DNA from: an uncultured Actinomycetes bacterium
Lineage (GTDB): Bacteria; Actinomycetota; Acidimicrobiia; Acidimicrobiales; RAAP-2
DNA length: 64,000 nucleotides
Direction of reading: 5' to 3'
Assembly (NCBI GenBank): GCA_903871335.1
Contig: CAIQGE010000020.1
Span: forward strand, 23,701-87,700
The notes below the pieces were generated by a model. The model saw only the letters and a program-made list of their open reading frames with translations. It was not told the origin of the DNA and searched no databases. Below, piece by piece: positions 50,593-58,263 of this stretch. Position 1 is the stretch's first letter, and each line of letters begins with the position of its first letter. Made by a program: the position numbers and the translations under genes.

Positions 50593-51633
50593 ATGAACCG
50601 CATTACGTTGTCGCGTCTCACGCGTGTGGCCGCTGTGGCGTCCTTGAGCTTGGGACCCGTGGTCCTCGTGGGCGCGGGCACCGCCTCTGCCGCCGCGTGG
50701 CCAGTCTGCAGCGGCACGACGTTCACCAGTTCGTGCGTGTACACGGTGCCGGGAAACGGAACTCTCAATGTCACGGCTGACGGAGCTTCGGGCGGTCTCG
50801 GTGTTGGCAGCACCGCCACCGGTGGCTCCGGCGCCCACGTCGAAACCTCGATCAAGGTAACCAGTGGCGAAGAACTGCTGATTATGGTCGGCACCTCGGG
50901 TTCTTCGTCCACCACCAATACCGGAGCCTTCGGTGGCAACTTTGGCGGTGGCACCGGAGGCAACGGTAATTGGTGGGGCGTGGGTGGCGGCGGCGGTGGT
51001 GGCGGACTCTCAGGCATCTTTAATTCCCTCTCTGTTTCGCAGGGTTCCGCATTGGTGGTTGCCGGTGGCGGTGGTGCCTCGTGTTACGACGAAGTCGGTG
51101 GCAACGCGGGCAACGCGGACGGCTCCGGCAACGCCGGTCAGGGCACCTTGAGCGCGACCGACGGAGGCGGTGGTGGTGGCGCGACTCAGAGCGCGGCGGG
51201 AGCGGCGGGCTTGGTGCCGACGACCGGTAGCGGCACGAGCGGCACCGCGGGAACGGCGATGCACGGTGGTGACGGTGGATCGACGACTGACGGCAGTTCG
51301 GGCGGCGGCTGCGGCGGTGGAGGTGGCTATTTCGGTGGTGGCGGTGGTGGCCCCGACAACATCGGTAACACCGGCGCCGGTGGTGCGGGTTCCAGTTACG
51401 TGAGCCCCGACGTCGTGACCTCCGACGGTGCGACGACCTACAGCGTCTCCACTTTGGCCGACGGCCAGGTGACCGCGGCGTTCTCGCCGATTCTGATCTC
51501 GCCTCCCCCGACGACGACACCCAAGTTGCCCTTCACGGGAGTGAACACGGGTGTGCCGTTGGCGCTAGCCGCGGGGCTCGTGGCCGGTGGTGGCATCCTC
51601 GTGCTCCTGGGGCGTCGGCGCTACAACCACTAA
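50593..51633 (+). CDS. Secreted glycine-rich LPFTG surface protein
   Basis: This 346-residue protein has a signal peptide (TRVAAVASLSLGPVVLVGAGTASA), then a short strand region (CVYTVPGNGTLNVTADGASG) and a long Gly/Ser/Thr-rich body (about residues 70-290) with runs of up to eight glycines. It ends in a sorting signal: LPFTG near residue 313, a hydrophobic helix and a basic tail (GRRRYNH). It should be anchored by the class E sortase encoded at 45.7-46.7 kb. ATG 50593 follows GGGAGG. Confidence 0.88.
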   Translation: MNRITLSRLTRVAAVASLSLGPVVLVGAGTASAAAWPVCSGTTFTSSCVYTVPGNGTLNVTADGASGGLGVGSTATGGSGAHVETSIKVTSGEELLIMVGTSGSSSTTNTGAFGGNFGGGTGGNGNWWGVGGGGGGGGLSGIFNSLSVSQGSALVVAGGGGASCYDEVGGNAGNADGSGNAGQGTLSATDGGGGGGATQSAAGAAGLVPTTGSGTSGTAGTAMHGGDGGSTTDGSSGGGCGGGGGYFGGGGGGPDNIGNTGAGGAGSSYVSPDVVTSDGATTYSVSTLADGQVTAAFSPILISPPPTTTPKLPFTGVNTGVPLALAAGLVAGGGILVLLGRRRYNH

Positions 51634-51636
51634 CGC

Positions 51637-52422
51637 GTGAGCGCCCAACACCGTCGGCCGCGACGCTCGCGGGCCACGTATTGGCGACGGCGGCTGATTC
51701 TGGCGCTTGTGCCCCTCCTCGTCGTCGGGGCATTGGTCTACGTCGTGGCCTTTGGGCTGCTGGGTAGTCCATCGTCGGGTTCGAACAGCGATGGGACGAC
51801 CACGTCGTCTACTAGCACGACCACGACGTCAACGCCGACGTCGACATCGACAACAACGACGTCACCTGTAACGACCACAACAGACCCGGGTCAGCTCCCT
51901 CAGACGGCGACGAAGCCTCCCAGTTCCATTGGGTCACTCAACGCTCGTTTCGCGTCGCTGTTCGCCGACATTCAGACCGGGAACCAGCGTGCCGCCGATG
52001 CTTTGTTCTTTCCCCGTTCGGCGTACGTGTCGATGAAGACGGGGACACTCGCAAACCCCACCTCGGACTACGAGGAGCGACTACTCGCCTTCTACCGTTT
52101 GGACCTGGACGCCTATCGAGCGGCCCTCGGTCTGCATCCGGGACTGACGTCATTCCTCGGCGTCAACGCGGCTCCGTCGTACGCCGGGCTGATTCCAGCC
52201 CACGTCTGTGAGAACAATGTTGCCTACTGGCACCTGCCGGGAGTTCGCCTGGTCTACAAGGAGAACGGCGTCGACAAGTCCTTCTCGATTGCCTCGCTCA
52301 TTTCGTGGCGGGGCGTCTGGTACGTCGTGCACCTCGGACCTAATCCTCGACCGTCCAATGTCGGAACCGTCGATCAGCCGAGTCTCGGTGTGGGTGTGCC
52401 CGGTCCGCCCGGAGGCTGCTAA
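51637..52422 (+). CDS. Membrane-anchored extracytoplasmic protein, unknown function
   Basis: This 261-residue protein has a basic start (RRPRRSRATYWRRR), one membrane helix (LILALVPLLVVGALVYVVAFGLL), and a Thr/Ser linker (about residues 48-85). A globular domain of some 160 residues follows with FADIQTGNQRAADALFFP, PAHVCENNVAYWHLPGVRLVY and SLISWRGVWYVVHLG. I do not recognise the domain. GTG 51637 begins three bases after the LPFTG gene, so the two are probably cotranscribed. Its stop overlaps the convergent gene's stop within CTAA. Confidence 0.72.
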   Translation: MSAQHRRPRRSRATYWRRRLILALVPLLVVGALVYVVAFGLLGSPSSGSNSDGTTTSSTSTTTTSTPTSTSTTTTSPVTTTTDPGQLPQTATKPPSSIGSLNARFASLFADIQTGNQRAADALFFPRSAYVSMKTGTLANPTSDYEERLLAFYRLDLDAYRAALGLHPGLTSFLGVNAAPSYAGLIPAHVCENNVAYWHLPGVRLVYKENGVDKSFSIASLISWRGVWYVVHLGPNPRPSNVGTVDQPSLGVGVPGPPGGC

Positions 52423-53603
52423 CTCTTCGCCGGTGCGGTAATCGTGCCGGACGCCGCGACGACGGCTGAGGTCAATCCAAAATTCTTGTGCGACAACGAG
52501 GCGACGTAGGCGGTCGCGGCATTGGTCGTGTCGACGTGGGGTTGACCGACGGAATTCATGCGCACCGCGACAAAGTGCGCGGCCGAGAATGTGCCGTTGG
52601 CACTCAGAGTGACGTGGAGGACACCGGTCAAGGCCAGGTTGCCGTAGGTCGAGAAGTTGTTATACGACACGAAGTCACCGAGGGAGTACGCAATGAGGTG
52701 TCCCTTGTAGAACTGCATGCCGCGCAGGGTGTGGGGGCCACTTGCCACCACCAGTGACGCACCGGCGTTGATCGCCATCTTCGCGAACGCCTCGGGGTTC
52801 CCGCGGTTCTCGCCGAAGTAGTACTCGCTCTGTCCGGTGACAATATTGGCGGCCGCGCCTTCGGCACCGGCGTGCATGTAAACGACAACAATCTGGGCGT
52901 GTTGCTTTGCCTTCGCAATGAGCGCCTGGGCGGCGGGAAAGTTCAAGAGGTCGTTGGTGTTGCCGTAGGGCGCGAAGTCGCAGAACGCGATGGTGGTCTT
53001 TCCTTGGGTGATGTACCCAATCTGACCGGGGAGTCCGGCTTGGACGATGCCGGCCGAGGCGAGAGCGGCCGTCGTGTCGAGGGCACCTTGTTCGCCGAAG
53101 TCGTGCGAGTGATTGTTCGCCGAATTGAGGACGTTGAAACCGGCCGCCCGGTAGATGTGCGCGAAGGCCGGCGGATTGCGGAACGCGTAACACGAATTGG
53201 TATTGGGGCCGCCGCACTTGGAGGTTCCGCGCACCGTGAGGGTGCCCTCCAAGTTGCCGAACTCCGTCGGGGCCGCGAGTGCGGACTTCACGGGATCCAA
53301 GTAGTGCGCGGCATTGGGGGCGAGGCCCGGTTCGCTACCGAGGTCCATGTCACCCACGAAGGACAGGGAGACCGCGTTGCGCGTGACGGGCGTGGTGGTC
53401 GGTGTCGTGGAGGTCGAACTTGACGTCGAGCTCGCGGCGGCAGACGAACCCGACTTTTCGTCCGCGAGCAGTGCGAAAGCCGTCATCGAGACTCCCGCAA
53501 TAAGAAGGACGGCGACACTCAGGACGATTAGTCGACGCAGTAGATAGACGCGGCGGGGGACCGTGCGACCGTGCTTCGGACCATGAGCCGGAGAACTCAC
53601 CAC
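52419..53603 (-). CDS. CapA-family metallophosphatase-like protein
   Basis: This 394-residue protein has an N-terminal membrane anchor (LRRLIVLSVAVLLIAGVSMTAFALL) and Ser/Thr linker, then a PgsA/CapA domain: LSFVGDMDLGSEPG, FGNLEGTLT, NVLNSANNHSHDFGEQG, VVYMHAGAEG and VVASGPHTLRGM. These residues form the two-metal site of calcineurin-like enzymes. Relatives take part in poly-gamma-glutamate capsule making, but many have no proven role. The start is GTG 53603 with AAAGGAAG upstream. Confidence 0.87.
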   Translation of the reverse strand: MVSSPAHGPKHGRTVPRRVYLLRRLIVLSVAVLLIAGVSMTAFALLADEKSGSSAAASSTSSSTSTTPTTTPVTRNAVSLSFVGDMDLGSEPGLAPNAAHYLDPVKSALAAPTEFGNLEGTLTVRGTSKCGGPNTNSCYAFRNPPAFAHIYRAAGFNVLNSANNHSHDFGEQGALDTTAALASAGIVQAGLPGQIGYITQGKTTIAFCDFAPYGNTNDLLNFPAAQALIAKAKQHAQIVVVYMHAGAEGAAANIVTGQSEYYFGENRGNPEAFAKMAINAGASLVVASGPHTLRGMQFYKGHLIAYSLGDFVSYNNFSTYGNLALTGVLHVTLSANGTFSAAHFVAVRMNSVGQPHVDTTNAATAYVASLSHKNFGLTSAVVAASGTITAPAKS

Positions 53604-53652
53604 ACTTCCTTTCGCGAGGTAACGCGAGCTCGTTCGTGCTCAGTCTGCCTTT

Positions 53653-54753
53653 TCACCAGGGGGTCGCGGTCGCACCGGGGATCTTCTCGTAGAGCGCGAA
53701 GAAGTCCTTGGTGGAGTAGTAGAGGAAGCGGGTGCGGATCTGGTTGGGATTCGGCACGTCCAACGTGGGGTTGGCGGCACCGTGATTGGCGTAGGTCACA
53801 TAGATCGGCCACGCCGGGTTGATGTCGAGCTGCATGGCGCGTACCGCGCCGACTTTGACCATCACTGCAGCCAGAGAGGCGGCGGTCATGCTGGGGGCCG
53901 CCACGTAGATCAGGTTCCCGTGCTTGTCGACGCCGAGAGCCGAACGCCACACCGCCGGGACACCGTGGAGGGTGGAACCCCAGAGGTATCCATTGGCCAC
54001 ACTCGGGTTGGGCTTGCCGCCACTCACGAGCAGGTGCAGGTTCTGGCGCGCCATAGTGATGTTCGCCGGTGGTGCTCCACCGGGCCACGAGATGACGTCA
54101 ACCTTGCCGTTGGTGTACTGGACGACCGTGGCGTCACCCTTCACCATGGGGAAGTACAAGGTGCCGTGGGTGTAGAAACCACCGGGGGAGTCGGCTTCGT
54201 AAAAACCGGAGTTGAAGGTGGCGAGCAGGCGACCACGGCCAGTGGCGGGAACCTGTTCGGGGCCACGGTCCACTTTGCTCGGACCGGGTCCCCTGTAGCC
54301 GGGATACAGCGCCACGTCAGTGGTGGCGTTGCGCATCCAGGCGGCGTAGGCGTAGACGGAGGGTTCGCCCTTAAAGGGTCGAAACGACGCGAAGTAGACG
54401 GGAGCCGGTCCCTTGGCCCACGCATCGCGCTTAGACCACACGCCTTCCCCGGCGTAGTGGGGCGAGACGACGGGTGCGATATTGGGTGGGACGTAGGAAT
54501 TGGCGACCGGAATGGTCGTCGTCGTGGTCGCGTGGGGGACTGTTGAGGTCGTCGCGCCGGCGGCCGTCGAATTCTTGGGACGAGCGAACTGATAGCCGAC
54601 GAGAGCGACAATGAGGGCGAAAACGAGAACCATGGGGTAGAGGCGACGACGGCGTCGGCGCTGGAGTTCTCGTCGTCGGGCCGAGACCTCACCGCGACTC
54701 TCCGCGCGGGCGGGCGTGGGACGTCCCGAAGAATTCTGATGGTCGAGACTCAC
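53653..54753 (-). CDS. Phosphodiester glycosidase (NAGPA-like) protein, membrane-anchored
   Basis: This 366-residue protein begins with a basic, Arg-rich cytoplasmic part, then one helix (LYPMVLVFALIVALVGYQFA) and a Thr-rich linker. The NAGPA-type domain has LLATFNSGFYEADSPGGFYTHG, and VGAVRAMQLDINPAWPIYVTYANHG near the end. Human NAGPA uncovers mannose-6-phosphate, and the bacterial versions are thought to act on cell-wall sugar phosphodiesters. GTG 54753 is chosen because the frame farther up overlaps the divergent exonuclease gene. Confidence 0.82.
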   Translation of the reverse strand: MSLDHQNSSGRPTPARAESRGEVSARRRELQRRRRRRLYPMVLVFALIVALVGYQFARPKNSTAAGATTSTVPHATTTTTIPVANSYVPPNIAPVVSPHYAGEGVWSKRDAWAKGPAPVYFASFRPFKGEPSVYAYAAWMRNATTDVALYPGYRGPGPSKVDRGPEQVPATGRGRLLATFNSGFYEADSPGGFYTHGTLYFPMVKGDATVVQYTNGKVDVISWPGGAPPANITMARQNLHLLVSGGKPNPSVANGYLWGSTLHGVPAVWRSALGVDKHGNLIYVAAPSMTAASLAAVMVKVGAVRAMQLDINPAWPIYVTYANHGAANPTLDVPNPNQIRTRFLYYSTKDFFALYEKIPGATATPW

Positions 54754-54759
54754 GCCTCC

Positions 54760-54765
54760 ATCGTA
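54760..54765 (-). promoter_or_regulatory. Predicted -10 box of the NAGPA-like gene
   Basis: On the minus strand TACGAT lies six bases before GTG 54753. The gap reads GGAGGC, so a ribosome site would also be possible if transcription starts farther up. Confidence 0.4.
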
Positions 54766-54837
54766 CGGGGCCTGAGCCGCGTCCTCGAGGCACCCCCACG
54801 CACATTCTGTGTCACTCAGTCGTGAAACACTGGCAAC

Positions 54838-55536
54838 GTGGAACTCCTCTTCGACGTCCCGCCCCTCCTCGTGGGTTTCGACGTCGAATCGACGGGTCTC
54901 GACACCGCAAATGACGAGGCCATCTCGTACGGTTTTGCGATCTATCGTCATGGCGAGAAGGTCGAACAGGAGGAATTCTTTGTTCTCCCTGACGTGCAAA
55001 TCCACCCGGGCGCCGAGAAGATCCACGGCGTCTCTTTCGAAAAGCTCGCCCGCTTGCACCGCGACGGTGAAGCACTGTCGTCACGCGCCGGTGCCACTCG
55101 AGCCGCCTCGCGACTCGTGAAGTACGTCAACGAAGGGGCACTGTTTGTCGGTGCGAACCCCATGTTCGACTGGTCAATGTTGGATTCCACGCTTCGTCGT
55201 CAAAACGGCGAGGGACTCAGCGGATTTGGCGTAGATTTGGGACAGATTTCGATGATCGACGTGGTGAAACACGATGTGGCGCTCGATCCCGATCGTTCGA
55301 AGCGACCACGTCGGGGACTCGCGTTCTTGTGTGATCACTATGGTGTGCCACCGGGTGAACATCAGGCCGCTGAAGACGCTCGGGCGGCCGTTGAAGTCCT
55401 ACTGATTCAGATCGCCGCGTGTCAGCAATTCCGTCAGCAAGCAATTTCCGATGGCAAGCAAGAAGACGCATTGACTGACGCACTTCACGGAACGAACCGA
55501 ATTCGCGCCTGGGCTCGATCTCTCTTTGTGCGTTGA
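54838..55536 (+). CDS. DEDDh-type 3'-5' exonuclease
   Basis: This 232-residue protein has the DEDDh residues: VGFDVESTGLDT (Asp-Glu), ANPMFDWSMLD (Asp), and HQAAEDARAAVE (His and Asp). It is a DnaQ-like proofreading or RNase T-like nuclease, acting on DNA or RNA ends. The last 40 residues (QQFRQQAISDG onward) lie beyond the catalytic fold and contain the first copy of a 21-base repeat found again before the integrase. The tRNA-Val gene starts 45 bases later. Confidence 0.85.
   Translation: MELLFDVPPLLVGFDVESTGLDTANDEAISYGFAIYRHGEKVEQEEFFVLPDVQIHPGAEKIHGVSFEKLARLHRDGEALSSRAGATRAASRLVKYVNEGALFVGANPMFDWSMLDSTLRRQNGEGLSGFGVDLGQISMIDVVKHDVALDPDRSKRPRRGLAFLCDHYGVPPGEHQAAEDARAAVEVLLIQIAACQQFRQQAISDGKQEDALTDALHGTNRIRAWARSLFVR
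55420..55440 (+). repeat. 21-base direct repeat, copy 1
   Basis: This is two GTCAGCAA units 12 bases apart, inside the exonuclease gene. Identical to the copy at 55729-55749. Confidence 0.8.
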
Positions 55537-55581
55537 GGAAAGTCCTTGATGACTTCGAAAGTGGTAGGATGGCATCCCTAA

Positions 55582-55658
55582 GGGCCGTTGGCGCAGTCTG
55601 GTAGCGCACTTGCATGACACGCAAGGGGTCACAGGTTCAAGTCCTGTACGGCCCACCA
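55582..55658 (+). tRNA. tRNA-Val (GAC)
   Basis: Acceptor stem GGGCCGT/ACGGCCC, a 5-base anticodon stem CTTGC/GCAAG around the loop ATGACAC (anticodon GAC), T-arm with GGTTCAAGTCC, discriminator A and encoded CCA. A tyrosine integrase follows 110 bases later, so this tRNA is the likely insertion site of the element. Confidence 0.93.
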
Positions 55659-55661
55659 CAC

Positions 55662-55686
55662 AAAACCGCAGGTCAGAGCGGTTTTT
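55662..55686 (+). terminator. Terminator after tRNA-Val
   Basis: AAAACCGC pairs with GCGGTTTT around an 8-base loop and runs into five Ts, four bases after the CCA. Confidence 0.8.
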
Positions 55687-55728
55687 CTGGTGGTGACACC
55701 CACCGCAGTGCACCTCGAAAGTACCGTT

Positions 55729-55749
55729 TGTCAGCAATTCCGTCAGCAA
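55729..55749 (+). repeat. 21-base direct repeat, copy 2
   Basis: Identical to 55420-55440, at the start of the integrated element, 19 bases before the integrase ATG. Confidence 0.8.
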
Positions 55750-55767
55750 TTATTCACGGAGGCTGAA

Positions 55768-56913
55768 ATGGCGGGTAGGCGAGGGAACAACGAGGGGTCG
55801 GTGTATCAACGGTCCCAAGACGGGCGATGGCTTGGCGTCGCAACAATTGGCTACGACGCGCACGGCAAGCCGATTCGCAAGTCGGTGAGCGGGACGAGTC
55901 GCCAAGCCGTGGTCCAGAAATTGAAGAAGCTTCAACGTCAGGTGGACGAAGGTCTTCCCGCACCGGACACTGCGATCACCGTTGAACAACTCCTCATCCG
56001 CTGGTACGAGGACGTTCTTCGCCATCAAGTGTCGATCACAGCGTCAGACAACTACCGCAGCGTGGCCAAGAACCACATCGTGCCCACGCTCGGACGCCGG
56101 AAATTGGCAGAGCTCACGCCGGCGGAAGTTGACCGCCTCCTCTCGAAGAAGCTCGACAGCGGACTCTCCACTTCCAGCGTTCGTCGTATCAGGTCCGTCC
56201 TTGCTCAGGCCATCGACCAGGGAGTCCGGTGGGGCATGGTCAACCGGAATGTCGCCACTCTCGCCCGTGCGCCCCGAATGGTTCGTCAAGAAGGTCGGAC
56301 ATTGACACCGGAGCAGGCACGATCATTTCTTGCGGTCCTTGATGGGCATCGCCACCAAGCGCTCTACGCACTCATGCTGTCCACAGGACTGCGACGAGGC
56401 GAGGTGCTCGGGCTGATGTGGAAGGACTTCGACCCGAAGTCAGGAGTCATGAAAGTACGGCGTCAGCTCAAGAGGGAAGGTGGGGCACTAATTGCTGCCG
56501 ACACGAAGACCAAGAGCAGCCGCCGCTCGGTAAACATCCCGGAGCAGATGACGCCTTTGATTATGGAACAGAAGAAATTCCAAGAGGCCGACCGGCGGTA
56601 CCTCGGAGCCGCCTGGGTCAATTCGGGCTTCATCTTCACGACGAAACTCGGGACTCCAATTGAACCGCGCAACCTGCTCCGCGAGTTCAAAGGTCTTTGC
56701 CATGAGGCCGGTCTCGGAGATTGGCACCTCCACGAACTACGTCACTCAGCCGCGAGCCTCATGCTCGCCAACGGCGTCAAGCTCCAGGTGGTGAGTGAGG
56801 TGCTCGGTCATTCGTCGATCCGCATGACAGCCGACGTGTACGGCCACATCATGGACCCCGATCGAGAAGCTGCGGCTGCAGTCATGGATTCCGTGCTTTG
56901 GGGCGAGGAATGA
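55768..56913 (+). CDS. Tyrosine-type site-specific integrase
   Basis: This 381-residue integrase has an N-terminal arm-binding part (GSVYQRSQDGRWLGVATIGYDAHGKPIRKSVSG) and a core-binding SAM-like domain (VEQLLIRWYEDVL). The catalytic domain has Arg in STGLRRGEVLGL, HxxR in HLHELRHSAASLM, and LGHSSIRMTADVYGH with the final His and nucleophile Tyr. It is of the phage/ICE type common in actinobacteria. ATG 55768 follows GGAGG. It probably drove insertion of the element holding the hsd operon at tRNA-Val. Confidence 0.92.
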   Translation: MAGRRGNNEGSVYQRSQDGRWLGVATIGYDAHGKPIRKSVSGTSRQAVVQKLKKLQRQVDEGLPAPDTAITVEQLLIRWYEDVLRHQVSITASDNYRSVAKNHIVPTLGRRKLAELTPAEVDRLLSKKLDSGLSTSSVRRIRSVLAQAIDQGVRWGMVNRNVATLARAPRMVRQEGRTLTPEQARSFLAVLDGHRHQALYALMLSTGLRRGEVLGLMWKDFDPKSGVMKVRRQLKREGGALIAADTKTKSSRRSVNIPEQMTPLIMEQKKFQEADRRYLGAAWVNSGFIFTTKLGTPIEPRNLLREFKGLCHEAGLGDWHLHELRHSAASLMLANGVKLQVVSEVLGHSSIRMTADVYGHIMDPDREAAAAVMDSVLWGEE

Positions 56914-56956
56914 CACCGAGGTCTCACTCCCGACACCTTGGGACCCCAAATTGAGC

Positions 56957-57099
56957 GTCCACCTACGTCCACCTGAGTCCATAAGTCCTGGTCAGAGGCT
57001 TGCGTTTTCCGAGGGTGTCCACCGAAGTCCACCAAGATCTGCTCCATTGGCTACACAATTGGCTACATCGAGAGGATGTCTCTGGCTTCGAGGATGTCT
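56957..57099. repeat. Cluster of short direct repeats after the integrase
   Basis: GTCCACC occurs at 56957, 56967, 57017 and 57027 (two pairs, each ten bases apart). ATTGGCTACA occurs at 57046 and 57058. GAGGATGTCT occurs at 57072 and 57090. The 293 bases from 56914 to 57206 hold no other supported feature. They may be protein-binding sites such as integrase or excisionase arms. Confidence 0.55.
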
Positions 57100-57206
57100 G
57101 GCGAACCAACTTTCGTTCATCCCGAGATTTTGATGGCGCAGCCCACGGCTGGCGATCTAGGTTTTCGGAGGGCGACCATCGTTGATTTCGCCTTAAGCGA
57201 GGACTG

Positions 57207-57464
57207 ATGAATCCCCATTCACTGCGGCACCGACAAAGACGAACCGAGAGTTTCGTCACCCGAGTCATGTTGTCAGCGATCCTGTGTCTCTCAGCCTTCG
57301 CCATCGTGTCTTCCACGGCCTCCTTTGCTCCTCCAGCTGGCGCCGACACCTCGCTCCCAACGACCTACGCCGACGGGATCAGCGTCCCCTGTGCCAAAGA
57401 CACGAGAGAATGTGGAGCCATCACCCTCGTCGTACTTGCTAGTTCCGGTGTCCCACCTGCCTGA
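57207..57464 (+). CDS. Small putative secreted protein
   Basis: This 85-residue protein has a basic start (HSLRHRQRRTESFVTR) and a hydrophobic signal (VMLSAILCLSAFAIVSSTASFAPPAGA) with a cleavage-like AGA-D site. A 38-residue mature part follows with two Cys (VPCAKDTREC). A GAGG ribosome site precedes ATG 57207. No family is recognised. It could be a truncated gene, since the mature part ends abruptly in hydrophobic sequence. Confidence 0.45.
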   Translation: MNPHSLRHRQRRTESFVTRVMLSAILCLSAFAIVSSTASFAPPAGADTSLPTTYADGISVPCAKDTRECGAITLVVLASSGVPPA

Positions 57465-57587
57465 TTCGGTCATCTGACCACTCCTCCAGGCCAAACCTCC
57501 TGGGCGCCGGCTGGAGAATGCGGCATCAAGTCTTCAGTTCGAGAATGAACGTATGCTCAGAATCGAAATCTCAACCAGGGGGAACAA

Positions 57588-58100
57588 ATGTCTGAAGCGA
57601 CCGATAGTGCTGTGGTGTCTGATCTCAGGAGGCCGCAGATGACAGGTGCCGAGCACTTCTGGTACGTAGTCTCATGTATCGCCTTTGGGGCTGGCTACAT
57701 TGCGAAGGTTCCAAGGAAGAAGGCACTTCAAGATGCGGGACTTGCCACGATGACGAGCGCTGAAGGTGTCTGGTACATCATTCTGAACGTAATGTTCGGG
57801 GGAGGTTACCTGGCCAAGATTCCAGTCAAGCGAGCACTTCGAGATGCTGGACTCTCAGAAACGACCGGAGCAGAGAATGCCTGGTACATCGTCATGAATA
57901 TTGCGTTTGGAAGTGCTTATTTTGGGAAGGTCCCAGTGAAGCGTGCTCTGCAAGACGTGAAACTCAGCCATATGACGACAGCAGAGAGTTTCTGGTACGT
58001 CCTCCAGTGCATTGCGTTCGGAGCTGGCTACTTTGCCAAGATTCCCGACAAGAAGGCCTTCAGCGAGTCCAGTGGACTGCTTGTAGGTAATGAATCCTGA
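57588..58100 (+). CDS. Protein with four tandem 37-residue FWY repeats
   Basis: This 170-residue protein is built from four repeats with exact 37-residue spacing (Trp at 25, 62, 99 and 136). Each reads roughly T-x-AE-xx-WY-hydrophobic-FGxxYxxKxPxKxALxD. The hydrophobic part of each unit could cross or lie in a membrane, and the basic KxPxKK part would face the cytosol. AGGGGG lies before ATG 57588. I do not know its role; similar repeat units occur in other uncharacterised actinobacterial proteins, from memory only. Confidence 0.75.
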   Translation: MSEATDSAVVSDLRRPQMTGAEHFWYVVSCIAFGAGYIAKVPRKKALQDAGLATMTSAEGVWYIILNVMFGGGYLAKIPVKRALRDAGLSETTGAENAWYIVMNIAFGSAYFGKVPVKRALQDVKLSHMTTAESFWYVLQCIAFGAGYFAKIPDKKAFSESSGLLVGNES

Positions 58101-58263
58101 TTGCGACATCTGGCGAGGTGCGGGCACGTTATCCAGGTGACCTCCTAGTCGCTTCAACAAGCATCTTCGGTCTCGCACTGCTCGTTCTGAACGACCACGT
58201 CCTCAAAGCAACCTTCCACAATGTGGAGTTGACCCGTCTTTCCGGACAGGTTGGCTGTGGCGA

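Noticed and set aside
55542..55552. GAGGAAAGTCC, resembling part of RNase P RNA
   Set aside because: Only this short motif fits; the space before tRNA-Val is about 45 bases, far too short for the RNA.
57102..57115. LexA-box-like sequence CGAACCAACTTTCG
   Set aside because: One arm has a mismatch at a key base, and no good promoter sits beside it.
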